Positions 1 to 6,069 of a DNA stretch of 7,126 nucleotides are shown in pieces (the stretch's first letter is position 1; the number at the start of each line of letters is the position of its first letter). Source of the DNA: Sutterella sp. GTDB taxonomy: Bacteria > Pseudomonadota > Gammaproteobacteria > Burkholderiales > Burkholderiaceae_F. The notes below the pieces were generated by a model. It had not been told where the DNA came from, did no database searches, and saw only the letters and a list, made by a program, of their open reading frames with translations. The position numbers and the translations under genes are program-made. The stretch spans positions 1 to 7,126 of the forward strand of contig DXSO01000085.1 in assembly GCA_019410445.1 (NCBI GenBank), given 5' to 3'.

Positions 1-235
1 GCACCTGCCGCATTTACACCTCGGGTTCCGTGTAGCTTCGGGCTTCGTCTTGATGGGCAGACTTACCCACCCTTTAGTGCCTAATACGGTTCCTGTTCGT
101 CAGGTCAGTGGTTTGCCTTGTGACTTCCTTCAGATTCCGCCTCGCGACGGACACCCTTGTCTTCGGCTATGCGCTTGGTGCTACCTCCTGCGCTCGGGAC
201 TTGCACCCGTTAGATCATGCCCATGCTGGGCGCAC
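1..235 (-). ncRNA. Group II intron RNA, 5' end (domain I), probably class C; truncated by window edge
   Basis: Read on the minus strand, the stretch starts at 235 with GTGCG, the canonical group II 5' splice-site sequence, followed by CCCAGCATGGGC. Further in are blocks that I recall from the Oceanobacillus iheyensis group IIC intron in the same order: AAGGGTGTCCGT-GCGA (158-142), GGAATCTGAAGGAAG (138-124), GGCAAAC (117-111) and a GAACA-GAAC block (98-89). These belong to domain I. The catalytic domain V, the 3' splice site and any reverse transcriptase/maturase ORF would lie beyond the left edge, so activity cannot be judged. A stem-loop terminator lies immediately upstream in the intron's sense, which is the known insertion preference of class C introns. 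Open frames here are not convincing proteins. Group II identity is firm; the subclass is an inference from recalled sequence and target site. Confidence 0.85.
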
Positions 236-243
236 TCACGTTC

Positions 244-279
244 AAAAGAGCTTTCGGATGCAACCGAAAGCTCTTTTTT
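244..279 (+). terminator. Intrinsic terminator hairpin bordering the intron insertion site
   Basis: A perfect 14-bp stem, AAAAGAGCTTTCGG (244-257) with CCGAAAGCTCTTTT (264-277), closes a 6-nt loop and runs into six T's at 274-279 on the plus strand. In that sense it would end a plus-strand gene that once lay directly to the left, where the intron now sits. On the minus strand it has only four T's before GAACGTGA and the intron start, so it can act as the 5' exon hairpin recognised by class C introns. Confidence 0.88.
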
Positions 280-326
280 CAATTCTCCAAAATAGTCTCA
301 GAAAACTTTCTACTTCTTCCGAGCTA

Positions 327-354
327 TGGACAGTTCCGCATTCATGACTATCAT
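327..354 (+). promoter_or_regulatory. Candidate sigma70 promoter for the transporter/rhamnose gene run
   Basis: TGGACA (327-332, five of six matches to the -35 consensus) is followed after 16 bp by TATCAT (349-354, five of six matches to the -10 consensus). Transcription would start near 361, leaving a leader of about 60 nt before the start codon at 420. The -10 box overlaps the first TCATACGA repeat, so a bound repressor would occlude it. This is prediction by eye only. Confidence 0.5.
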
Positions 355-400
355 ACGAAAATAAAATTTTTCATACGACCTTTGCATTCCATCGTACGAT
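351..400 (+). repeat. Three phased TCRTACGA repeats, putative operator array
   Basis: TCATACGA occurs at 351-358 and 371-378, and TCGTACGA at 392-399 lies inside the perfect 10-bp palindrome ATCGTACGAT (391-400). Start-to-start spacing is 20 and 21 bp, about two helical turns, which puts all three on the same DNA face. The array covers the proposed -10 box and initial transcribed region, the position expected for a repressor. TCATAC matches one half of the E. coli NikR operator (GTATGA-N16-TCATAC), but no paired GTATGA is seen at the right distance. Confidence 0.5.
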
Positions 401-419
401 CCTTGGAAAACACCTCGAT

Positions 420-1565
420 ATGCTTACCCGATTCCTTCGTTTTCTCAGTACGCTTGTCCTGGTTTTCGGCACGTTGATTGGTCAGAGTGCCTCTGCATTG
501 ACCATCACGGATTTGGAAAACCGCACGGTAGAAATCAAGCAGCAGCCCCAGCGCATTGTTGTCGGCAACTACATTCTTAATTTTCTGATGGTCGGAGGCG
601 CAGACAGCTTGAAAAAGGTCGTTGCACTTCCTCAAGACGGCTGGCAGTCCATCCGGTACGGCGAATACACGGCATTGACCAAATCGTTTCCTCAGATCAA
701 ATCCATCCCGAGCATTGGGGGCTACCACGACAATATCCTCAATACGGAAAAGATCATTGCACTTAAACCCGATCTGGTACTCATCAATAAAAGCCAGTAT
801 GTCGACAACAACAAGCGCATCGAAATTCTCAGCAAACTCGGCATTCCCACTGTTGTACTGGACTACCATGCGCTGACGGCGGAAAACCACACCAAAAGCA
901 CCCGTCTTCTCGGCATACTGCTCGATCGACAGGACACGGCTGAAAAACTCAATCACCGTTATTTGGAGGTCGCCAACATTGTCCGTCAACGTCTGACGAG
1001 CGTTACCCCTACTGAGAAAAGCCGGCGCATCTACGTGGAAACCGGCAGCAAAGGACCCGGCGAATACGGCAATACATACAACAAGGGCGTGCTCTGGGGC
1101 GGCATTCTCAATGAACTTCAGGCAAGCAACATCGCTGCCGACATGAAGCAGCCCTATGCCTCCCTTTCGCGCGAATACGTGTTGGCCCACAACCCGCAGA
1201 CCATCATCATCACCGGCAGCATCTGGCAAGGTGCGCATGAGACCGATCAGATGCGCATGGGACTGACTGTAAATGATCAGCTGGCTCAATCTCGCCTGCA
1301 GGGCTTTGCTTCACGCGCGGAATGGAAAAACATCGATGCAGTCAAAACCGGAGAAATCTACGGCGTCGATCACGGATCACTTCGTTCCATGGTCGATTAC
1401 ACGTATTTGATGTATCTGGCGAAAATCATCTACCCGAAAGCTTTTGCCGACTTCGATCCGCAGGCTGAATACGATCTTTTTTGGAAGACGTATCTGCCGG
1501 ATGTTGACGGCTCTGGAACCTTCTTTATCAAGCTAAAGCAGCTCAGCACAGGACAGCAACCGTGA
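420..1565 (+). CDS. Periplasmic substrate-binding protein of a FecB/BtuF-type ABC importer
   Basis: This 381-residue precursor has a clear Sec signal peptide: Arg at positions 4 and 7, a hydrophobic core at about 8-21, and an Ala-Ser-Ala cleavage site near residue 26. The mature part begins with LTITDLENRTVEI and PQRIVVGN, the usual opening of class III (helical-hinge) binding proteins for siderophores, cobalamin, haem or metal. 'KIIALKPDLVLI' (about 111-122) and 'YVLAHNPQTIIITG' (about 253-266) are the paired motifs of the two lobes, joined by the long helix between them. The GYHDN segment (101-105) and the NTYNKGVLWGGIL segment (218-230) may contribute to the ligand pocket. Cys is absent from the signal-peptide cleavage region, so the protein is periplasmic rather than a lipoprotein. 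The stop overlaps the permease start. The ATG at 420 is chosen because it gives an intact signal peptide; a weak GGA lies at 405-407. The ligand is undetermined. Confidence 0.88.
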   Translation: MLTRFLRFLSTLVLVFGTLIGQSASALTITDLENRTVEIKQQPQRIVVGNYILNFLMVGGADSLKKVVALPQDGWQSIRYGEYTALTKSFPQIKSIPSIGGYHDNILNTEKIIALKPDLVLINKSQYVDNNKRIEILSKLGIPTVVLDYHALTAENHTKSTRLLGILLDRQDTAEKLNHRYLEVANIVRQRLTSVTPTEKSRRIYVETGSKGPGEYGNTYNKGVLWGGILNELQASNIAADMKQPYASLSREYVLAHNPQTIIITGSIWQGAHETDQMRMGLTVNDQLAQSRLQGFASRAEWKNIDAVKTGEIYGVDHGSLRSMVDYTYLMYLAKIIYPKAFADFDPQAEYDLFWKTYLPDVDGSGTFFIKLKQLSTGQQP

Positions 1566-2599
1566 GCTGCGATCTGCAATACCGGCAGCAAAGCCGGCGC
1601 CGCCTCTGCATCCTTTGGATTGGTCTGATCGTACTTGCCCTATTGAGTCTGATCGACCTGACCACCGGCTCCTTTGCAATCAAACTCAATGAGGTAATTG
1701 CCGCACTTGCCGCCGGCCCCAACTCGGATTCACTGCAGGCCGTCGTCATTTGGTCCATTCGTCTGCCAATGACCTTGACGGCTTTGTTTGTCGGAACAGC
1801 ACTGTCACTAGCCGGCCTGCAAATTCAAAACATTACGGGCAATGCTCTTGCCAGTCCCTCGACTTTGGGGATCTCTTCTGCGGCAGGATTCGGTGCAGCA
1901 GGCGCAATCACCATCGGCTTTACAGTCTTTGGCATGCTCTGGCTTGGCACGGCATTGGCCGCATTCGTCATGGCGATACTCGTTTCAGCAGCCATTTACT
2001 GGCTGGGAGCTCGGCGCGGCATGTCGCCTTCAACCGTGATCCTCGCCGGCATCGTCATGAACTTCTTTTTCATGGCTCTGCAGCAGTTTCTTCAATACCA
2101 TGCCAGTCCTGAAGTCGCACAGCTCATCAGCGGGTGGACTTTTGGAAATCTCGAGCGAAGCACCTGGACGAGCACACTTGCCGCCGCTTCGGCCTCACTG
2201 CTTGCTGCCCTCTACTTAATCGGTCGATCCTGGGAGCTTACCGCCCTGACCATCGGAGAGGAGCGCGCTCGAAGCCTTGGTGTCCGCGTGCGTGAGCTGC
2301 GCATCTGCGCTTTTGGCCTCAGCGCTTTGTTGATTGCCTGTTCGGTTTCCTTTATCGGCACCATCAGTTTCGTCGGTCTCGTGGCTCCTCATTTGGCCAA
2401 ACTCACGCTCGGTGAAGATCAGCGCTACCTTTTGCCGGGAAGCCTGCTCTCGGGAGGCATTTTGATGCTGGCCAGTTCCATCACCGCCAAATTGCTTTCC
2501 GCCGGAGCAGTCCTTCCTGTCGGCATCATCACAAGTCTTGTGGGGGTGCCCTTTCTGTTGGTTCTGTTGATTAAAAGCTCCCGAGTGCACGGTCAATGA
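1562..2599 (+). CDS. FecCD/BtuC-family ABC importer permease
   Basis: This is a 345-residue inner-membrane protein with about nine or ten hydrophobic segments (for example about 15-35, 70-90, 105-125, 127-148, 158-175, 204-222, 247-270, 290-310 and 316-337), the usual size and topology for the family. Hallmarks are RLPMTLTALFVGTALSLAGL (67-86), GNALASPSTLGISSAAGFGAA (93-113), the GEERARSLGV cytoplasmic coupling segment (232-241) that meets the ATPase, GTISFVGLVAPHLAK (266-280) and LPVGIITSLVGVPFLL (318-333). It should act as a homodimer, because only one permease gene is present. It starts with GTG at 1562, four bases before the end of the binding-protein gene (GTGA overlap), with AGGA at 1550-1553 as ribosome binding site, so translation is probably coupled. 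The ATPase partner is not adjacent but lies 2.5 kb downstream, beyond the rhamnose genes. Confidence 0.92.
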   Translation: MSCDLQYRQQSRRRLCILWIGLIVLALLSLIDLTTGSFAIKLNEVIAALAAGPNSDSLQAVVIWSIRLPMTLTALFVGTALSLAGLQIQNITGNALASPSTLGISSAAGFGAAGAITIGFTVFGMLWLGTALAAFVMAILVSAAIYWLGARRGMSPSTVILAGIVMNFFFMALQQFLQYHASPEVAQLISGWTFGNLERSTWTSTLAAASASLLAALYLIGRSWELTALTIGEERARSLGVRVRELRICAFGLSALLIACSVSFIGTISFVGLVAPHLAKLTLGEDQRYLLPGSLLSGGILMLASSITAKLLSAGAVLPVGIITSLVGVPFLLVLLIKSSRVHGQ

Positions 2600-2637
2600 T
2601 GGGAAAGCACATCAACTTGCGCTAAATTTGCCGCTCG

Positions 2638-2650
2638 TCCACATCAAACC
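2638..2650 (+). repeat. Short near-direct repeat, left flank of the rfbCDB cassette
   Basis: TCCACATCAAACC here recurs as TCCACATCGAAACC at 5098-5111, one base longer. The two copies lie in the only two gaps of the gene run (58 and 55 bp), just outside rfbC and rfbB. This could be a trace of how the rhamnose genes entered the transporter operon, or chance. Confidence 0.3.
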
Positions 2651-2657
2651 AACCATC

Positions 2658-3239
2658 ATGCAGATTATTCCAACAGCCATTGCCGATTTGCTGCTCGTCA
2701 AACCCGCCGTATTTAGCGATGCCCGCGGCTACTTTCTGGAGTCCTACAACCGTCGAGACTTCTTCGCTCAAGGCATCACCAGCGAATTCGTTCAGGACAG
2801 CGCATCGTTTTCTCAAATCGGCACGCTGCGGGGACTGCACTATCAAAAAGGCCGACATGCCCAGGCCAAACTCGTGAGGGTTGTCTGCGGGCGCATTGCC
2901 GATGTTGCGCTGGATATCCGAGCCGGCTCTCCCAGCTTCGGCCGGTACGTCATTACGGAACTGTCGGGAGAAAACAATCTTCAGCTTTTCATTCCCAAAG
3001 GATTCGCTCACGGCTTTGTCGTACTGTCCGAAACGGCACACGTCGCCTACAAGACCGATGCGCATTACGCACCCGACAGCGAAGGAGCCATCAATGCCTT
3101 TGATCCCGAACTAAGCATTAACTGGGGACTGTCTCCCGAACGCTGTCTACGCTCGGACAAAGACAGAATCGCGCAGTCGTGGGCTCAGTACTGCCTAAAG
3201 CCGGACTTCGTGTATGACGGAGCAAACCAATGCTGTTGA
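2658..3239 (+). CDS. rfbC: dTDP-4-dehydrorhamnose 3,5-epimerase
   Basis: This cytosolic enzyme (RmlC) epimerises dTDP-4-keto-6-deoxyglucose at C3 and C5, the third step of dTDP-L-rhamnose synthesis. The 193-residue cupin protein shows FSDARGYFLESYN (19-31), GTLRGLHYQ (56-63) with the conserved His61, VVCGRIADVALDIR (75-88), SPSFGRYV (91-98), LFIPKGFAHGF (110-120) and Tyr131 at the position of the family's catalytic Tyr. A TTG codon 30 bases upstream is in frame, but the ATG at 2658 gives the standard RmlC N-terminus (MQIIPTAIADLLLVKPAVF), so it is preferred. No clear Shine-Dalgarno sequence precedes either start. A 58-bp gap separates it from the permease, and its end overlaps rfbD by 10 bp. 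Confidence 0.95.
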   Translation: MQIIPTAIADLLLVKPAVFSDARGYFLESYNRRDFFAQGITSEFVQDSASFSQIGTLRGLHYQKGRHAQAKLVRVVCGRIADVALDIRAGSPSFGRYVITELSGENNLQLFIPKGFAHGFVVLSETAHVAYKTDAHYAPDSEGAINAFDPELSINWGLSPERCLRSDKDRIAQSWAQYCLKPDFVYDGANQCC

Positions 3240-4069
3240 TTACCGGAGCAAACGGGCAGCTCGGCCAAGCGCTCGCATTGCTTTGCCGCAGCCGCGGCAT
3301 TGCGCATCGGGCGCTCTCACGACAAGAGCTCGACATCACCGATGAAAAAGCTGTCCTAGCGCTGTTTTCCAATCACTCGTTTGACTGCATCGTCAACTGT
3401 GCCGCTTATACAGCCGTTGATGCCGCGCAGGACAATCCTCACACAGCCTATGCCGTCAACGCATTCGCCCCTTGGCTTTTGGCTCGAACCGGCGTTCCGA
3501 TGCTGCATCTCTCGACCGACTATGTCTTTGACGGATCGGCTCAAACACCTTACGCAACCCACGCAGCGCCCCGGCCTCTTTCCGTTTACGGCTTGAGCAA
3601 GCGTGCCGGAGAAACGGCACTTCTGGAAGGCAACTTTCAGGGAATAATCGTGCGAACTGCCTGGCTTTACGACAAAAATCCGAACTCTCGCAACTTCTAT
3701 CAAACAATTCGCCGCCTGGCTTGCGAGCGTTCCGACATCCATGTCGTCGCCGATCAGATCGGCTCACCGACGTATGTCGTCGATTTGGCGCAAGCCCTTT
3801 TGACTTTGTACCTGCAGCATGCGCACCATCATCCCATGCACGTACTGCACTTCACCAACTCTGGAATCTGCTCATGGTATGACTTTGCCTGTGCCATCGT
3901 TGAGCAATGCGGCTATACGACCAACGTTCACCCCATTGCCACGCACGACTATCCGACTCGAGCTCAACGACCGCGCTACAGCGCACTTTCACTCACCGAG
4001 CTTGATGCATACGGCATCCGTCCCCGCCACTGGCTGCAGGCGCTAAACGAGAATTCTCAGAATGTTTGA
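3230..4069 (+). CDS. rfbD: dTDP-4-dehydrorhamnose reductase
   Basis: This 279-residue enzyme (RmlD) reduces dTDP-4-dehydro-L-rhamnose to dTDP-L-rhamnose using NAD(P)H, the last step of the pathway. It belongs to the extended short-chain dehydrogenase family. The N-terminal GANGQLG (6-12) is the dinucleotide-binding glycine motif; CAAYTAVDAAQ (57-67), STDYVFDG (95-102) and Tyr120-x3-Lys124 (in SVYGLSK) form the catalytic region; and DQIGSPTYVVDLAQ (175-188) and the C-terminal RPRYSAL (247-253) are typical of RmlD. It is near the short end of the family; the segment before STDYVFDG seems four or five residues shorter than usual, with no sign of a frameshift. The ATG at 3230 lies inside the end of rfbC and has GGAG at 3219-3222 as ribosome binding site. 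Its own end overlaps rfbB by 8 bp, so the three rfb genes are tightly coupled. Confidence 0.95.
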   Translation: MLLITGANGQLGQALALLCRSRGIAHRALSRQELDITDEKAVLALFSNHSFDCIVNCAAYTAVDAAQDNPHTAYAVNAFAPWLLARTGVPMLHLSTDYVFDGSAQTPYATHAAPRPLSVYGLSKRAGETALLEGNFQGIIVRTAWLYDKNPNSRNFYQTIRRLACERSDIHVVADQIGSPTYVVDLAQALLTLYLQHAHHHPMHVLHFTNSGICSWYDFACAIVEQCGYTTNVHPIATHDYPTRAQRPRYSALSLTELDAYGIRPRHWLQALNENSQNV

Positions 4070-5084
4070 CAAAACAATCCTTATCACCGGTGGCGCAGGC
4101 TTCATCGGCGCAAATTTCGTTGAATATTTCTCACAAGTTCATCCACACTACCGGCTGGTCGTTCTGGATGCGCTCACATATGCAGCTTCTCCTGAGGCTT
4201 TCCAAGCCCAGCAGCACATGGCCAACGTTGTTGCCGTCAAAGGCGACATCCGCAACTCCGCGCTGATTCGTGAGCTTCTCGAGTCGTTTGACATCACCGG
4301 AATCATTCACTTTGCCGCGGAAAGTCATGTCGACAATTCCATTCGTGATCCGCTTCTTTTCGTCGATACGAACGTCAATGGAACGGTGGCGCTTCTGAAT
4401 GAATCCATGCAGTACTGGAAACGCCGCGGCTGCTTGAATCAGGCTCGATTCCACCACATCTCCACCGATGAGGTTTACGGCAGTTTGGGCAACGAAGGCT
4501 TTTTTACCGAAAAAACGCCTTACGCACCCAACGGCCCCTATTCGGCAAGCAAAGCAGCCTCCGATCTGCTTGTTCGAGCCTACTGCCGCACCTATGGACT
4601 CAACGCCACCATTTCAAACTGCTCGAATAACTACGGCCCCTGGCAGCACGACGAAAAACTCATTCCCACGATCATTCGAAAGTGCCTGGCTCACGAACCC
4701 ATTCCCATTTACGGCACGGGAAGCAACATTCGCGATTGGATTTGGGTGCAGGATCACTGCCGGGCGGTCGATCTGATTTTTCACAAAGGCAAAACCGGGG
4801 AAAGTTACAACGTAGGAGCCCGCACCGAGAAAAACAACTGCCAGATGCTCCAAACGGTCTGCCGCATCCTTGACGCTCTCAAACCATGGGAAACTCACCG
4901 CTACGAAGAATTGATGCAGTTTGTGCAGGATCGTCCGGGACACGACTTCCGTTACGCCATCGACCCGACAAAAATTTCAACCGAGCTCGGCTGGAAGCCT
5001 CTTACTTCGTTTGAAGAAGGCATTGAGAAAACCGTTCGTTGGTATTTGGATCGATATAACCGTCAATTGCCGTCAGTTGCCTGA
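4062..5084 (+). CDS. rfbB: dTDP-glucose 4,6-dehydratase
   Basis: This 340-residue enzyme (RmlB) converts dTDP-glucose to dTDP-4-keto-6-deoxyglucose with bound NAD+, the second step of dTDP-L-rhamnose synthesis. It shows the Rossmann motif GGAGFIG (10-16), FAAESHVDNSI (84-94), STDEVYG (134-140) with the Thr-Asp-Glu catalytic residues (135-137), the YSASK active-site motif (Tyr160, Lys164), NCSNNYGPWQHDEKLIP (186-202), GTGSNIRDWIWV (218-229) and DRPGHDFRYAID (290-301). All key residues are present and the length is normal. The start at 4062 overlaps the rfbD stop. The usual partner rfbA (glucose-1-phosphate thymidylyltransferase) does not follow; instead, after 55 bp, comes the ABC ATPase. Confidence 0.96.
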   Translation: MFDKTILITGGAGFIGANFVEYFSQVHPHYRLVVLDALTYAASPEAFQAQQHMANVVAVKGDIRNSALIRELLESFDITGIIHFAAESHVDNSIRDPLLFVDTNVNGTVALLNESMQYWKRRGCLNQARFHHISTDEVYGSLGNEGFFTEKTPYAPNGPYSASKAASDLLVRAYCRTYGLNATISNCSNNYGPWQHDEKLIPTIIRKCLAHEPIPIYGTGSNIRDWIWVQDHCRAVDLIFHKGKTGESYNVGARTEKNNCQMLQTVCRILDALKPWETHRYEELMQFVQDRPGHDFRYAIDPTKISTELGWKPLTSFEEGIEKTVRWYLDRYNRQLPSVA

Positions 5085-5097
5085 AGATAATTTCTTT

Positions 5098-5111
5098 TCC
5101 ACATCGAAACC
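5098..5111 (+). repeat. Short near-direct repeat, right flank of the rfbCDB cassette
   Basis: TCCACATCGAAACC matches the copy at 2638-2650 apart from one inserted G. It lies between the rfbB stop and the ATPase start. Confidence 0.3.
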
Positions 5112-5139
5112 TCTGCCTTTTTACCAAACCGCAACAGTC

Positions 5140-5964
5140 ATGGATCACAATCACGAACACAATCATGAGCATGCGCACGCGCATGTTCACCGCCAACCGC
5201 AACGCACCGATCTGCAGCTTAATATCGAAAATTTGTGCGTCTCCTTTGGCTCAAAACACGTGCTCGAAAATGTTGATCTCACCATCTCAAGCGGTCAATT
5301 GATCAGTGTTATCGGGCAGAACGGATGCGGAAAAACCACACTGCTCAAAGCCGTTGCGGGATTGGTGAAGTCCCAAGGCAGCATTGAAGCAAGCGAAAAC
5401 GGACAAAGCCTTTGTTCAAAATCCATTGCCTACGTACCGCAGCTAAGCACCGTAACCAGTCGGCTGAGTGTTTTTGAAATGGTGCTTTTAGGTTTGGTCA
5501 AGGATCTTTCGCTTGCCGTCGATGCCAAAACATTTGATCGTGTCGACGCCGTTTTGCATGCCATGCATATCGACAAACTGGCCTCCGAGCCCGTACATTC
5601 GCTCTCTGGCGGTCAAAAACAGCTTGTCTTCATGGCACAGGCTTTTGTCTCCAACCCCCGCATTCTGTTGCTTGACGAACCCACCAGCGCTCTGGATCTG
5701 CGCCATCAGCTCATCGTCATGCAGGCTGCGCGCCGCTACACCGAACAAACCGGAGCGGCTACGCTGTGCGTGGTGCACGATCTGGCGGCGGCAGCACGCT
5801 TCTCCGATCGCCTCCTGATGCTCGATCAAGGGCGGGTTCGCCTCTGCGGCAGGCCTGAAGACGTACTCAGACCCGCTCTGCTCGAAGAGGTGTATCGGGT
5901 CAGTACGTACGTCGGTCTTACCGAACCGGGATTTCTAAACGTCACTCCCATCGAGCCGCTCTAA
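5140..5964 (+). CDS. ABC importer ATPase (FecE/BtuD type) with alternating-His N-terminal tail
   Basis: This 274-residue ATPase should energise the permease at 1562-2599. Walker A is GQNGCGKT (59-66), the Q-loop Gln is 101, the ABC signature is LSGGQ (155-159), Walker B is ILLLDE (175-180), the D-loop is SALD (183-186) and the switch His is 213; the domain is complete. Before it stands MDHNHEHNHEHAHAHVH, with His at every odd position from 3 to 17, absent from ordinary FecE/BtuD proteins and suited to binding Ni, Co, Zn or Cu. The frame stays open upstream into rfbB, but the ATG at 5140 is the start that begins after the rfbB stop and includes the tail. No Shine-Dalgarno sequence is obvious, and the 55-bp upstream gap is pyrimidine-rich. 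The C-terminal stretch DVLRPALLEEVYRV (241-254) is typical of iron-siderophore/B12-type ATPases. It is the last gene of the run before a terminator. Confidence 0.93.
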   Translation: MDHNHEHNHEHAHAHVHRQPQRTDLQLNIENLCVSFGSKHVLENVDLTISSGQLISVIGQNGCGKTTLLKAVAGLVKSQGSIEASENGQSLCSKSIAYVPQLSTVTSRLSVFEMVLLGLVKDLSLAVDAKTFDRVDAVLHAMHIDKLASEPVHSLSGGQKQLVFMAQAFVSNPRILLLDEPTSALDLRHQLIVMQAARRYTEQTGAATLCVVHDLAAAARFSDRLLMLDQGRVRLCGRPEDVLRPALLEEVYRVSTYVGLTEPGFLNVTPIEPL

Positions 5965-5988
5965 AGAACACAGCTGCACGAAGCACAT

Positions 5989-6022
5989 AAAAAACCCCGA
6001 AGCGTCACGAGACTCTTCGGGG
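5989..6022 (-). terminator. Intrinsic terminator between the convergent ATPase and FKBP genes
   Basis: CCCCGAAG (5995-6002) pairs with CTTCGGGG (6015-6022), and after a C/T mismatch an inner GTC/GAC (6004-6006 with 6011-6013) extends the stem to an ACGA loop. On the minus strand the hairpin is followed directly by six T's (complement of 5989-5994), making it a strong terminator for the FKBP gene. On the plus strand only a detached T5 (6032-6036) follows, so termination of the ATPase transcript there is plausible but weaker. Confidence 0.88.
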
Positions 6023-6069
6023 ATGCTTCACTTTTTCGATCGATTTAAAAAATCGTCGTCAAGTGATTC

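Noticed and set aside
329..376. Canonical NikR operator (GTATGA-N16-TCATAC)
   Set aside because: Both TCATAC copies were tested: the bases 16 nt upstream are GACAGT and TATCAT, not GTATGA. Only half-site resemblance remains.
280..419. Fur box or cobalamin riboswitch upstream of the binding protein
   Set aside because: No GATAATGATWATC-like 19-mer is present, and the roughly 60-nt leader is far too short for a cobalamin riboswitch and lacks its B12-box.
50..477. Overlapping plus-strand frames of 79-86 codons at 50-295, 108-347 and 217-477
   Set aside because: They lie across the group II intron RNA, the terminator and the promoter region; composition is low-quality and the intron identity on the other strand explains the conservation that such translations would show.
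351..1289. 312-codon minus-strand open frame
   Set aside because: It is the antisense shadow of the binding-protein gene, which has a signal peptide and family motifs; no ribosome binding site or family resemblance on the minus strand.
2596..2625. Nine-codon ORF (MMGKHINLR) overlapping the permease stop as ATGA
   Set aside because: Tempting as a coupling peptide ahead of rfbC, but there is no Shine-Dalgarno sequence of its own, no recognisable features, and an ORF this short arises readily by chance.
4921..5139. N-terminal extension of the ATPase by 73 codons into rfbB
   Set aside because: The extension reads a shifted frame of rfbB and resembles no ABC domain; the ATG at 5140 gives a normal-sized ATPase plus the His tail.
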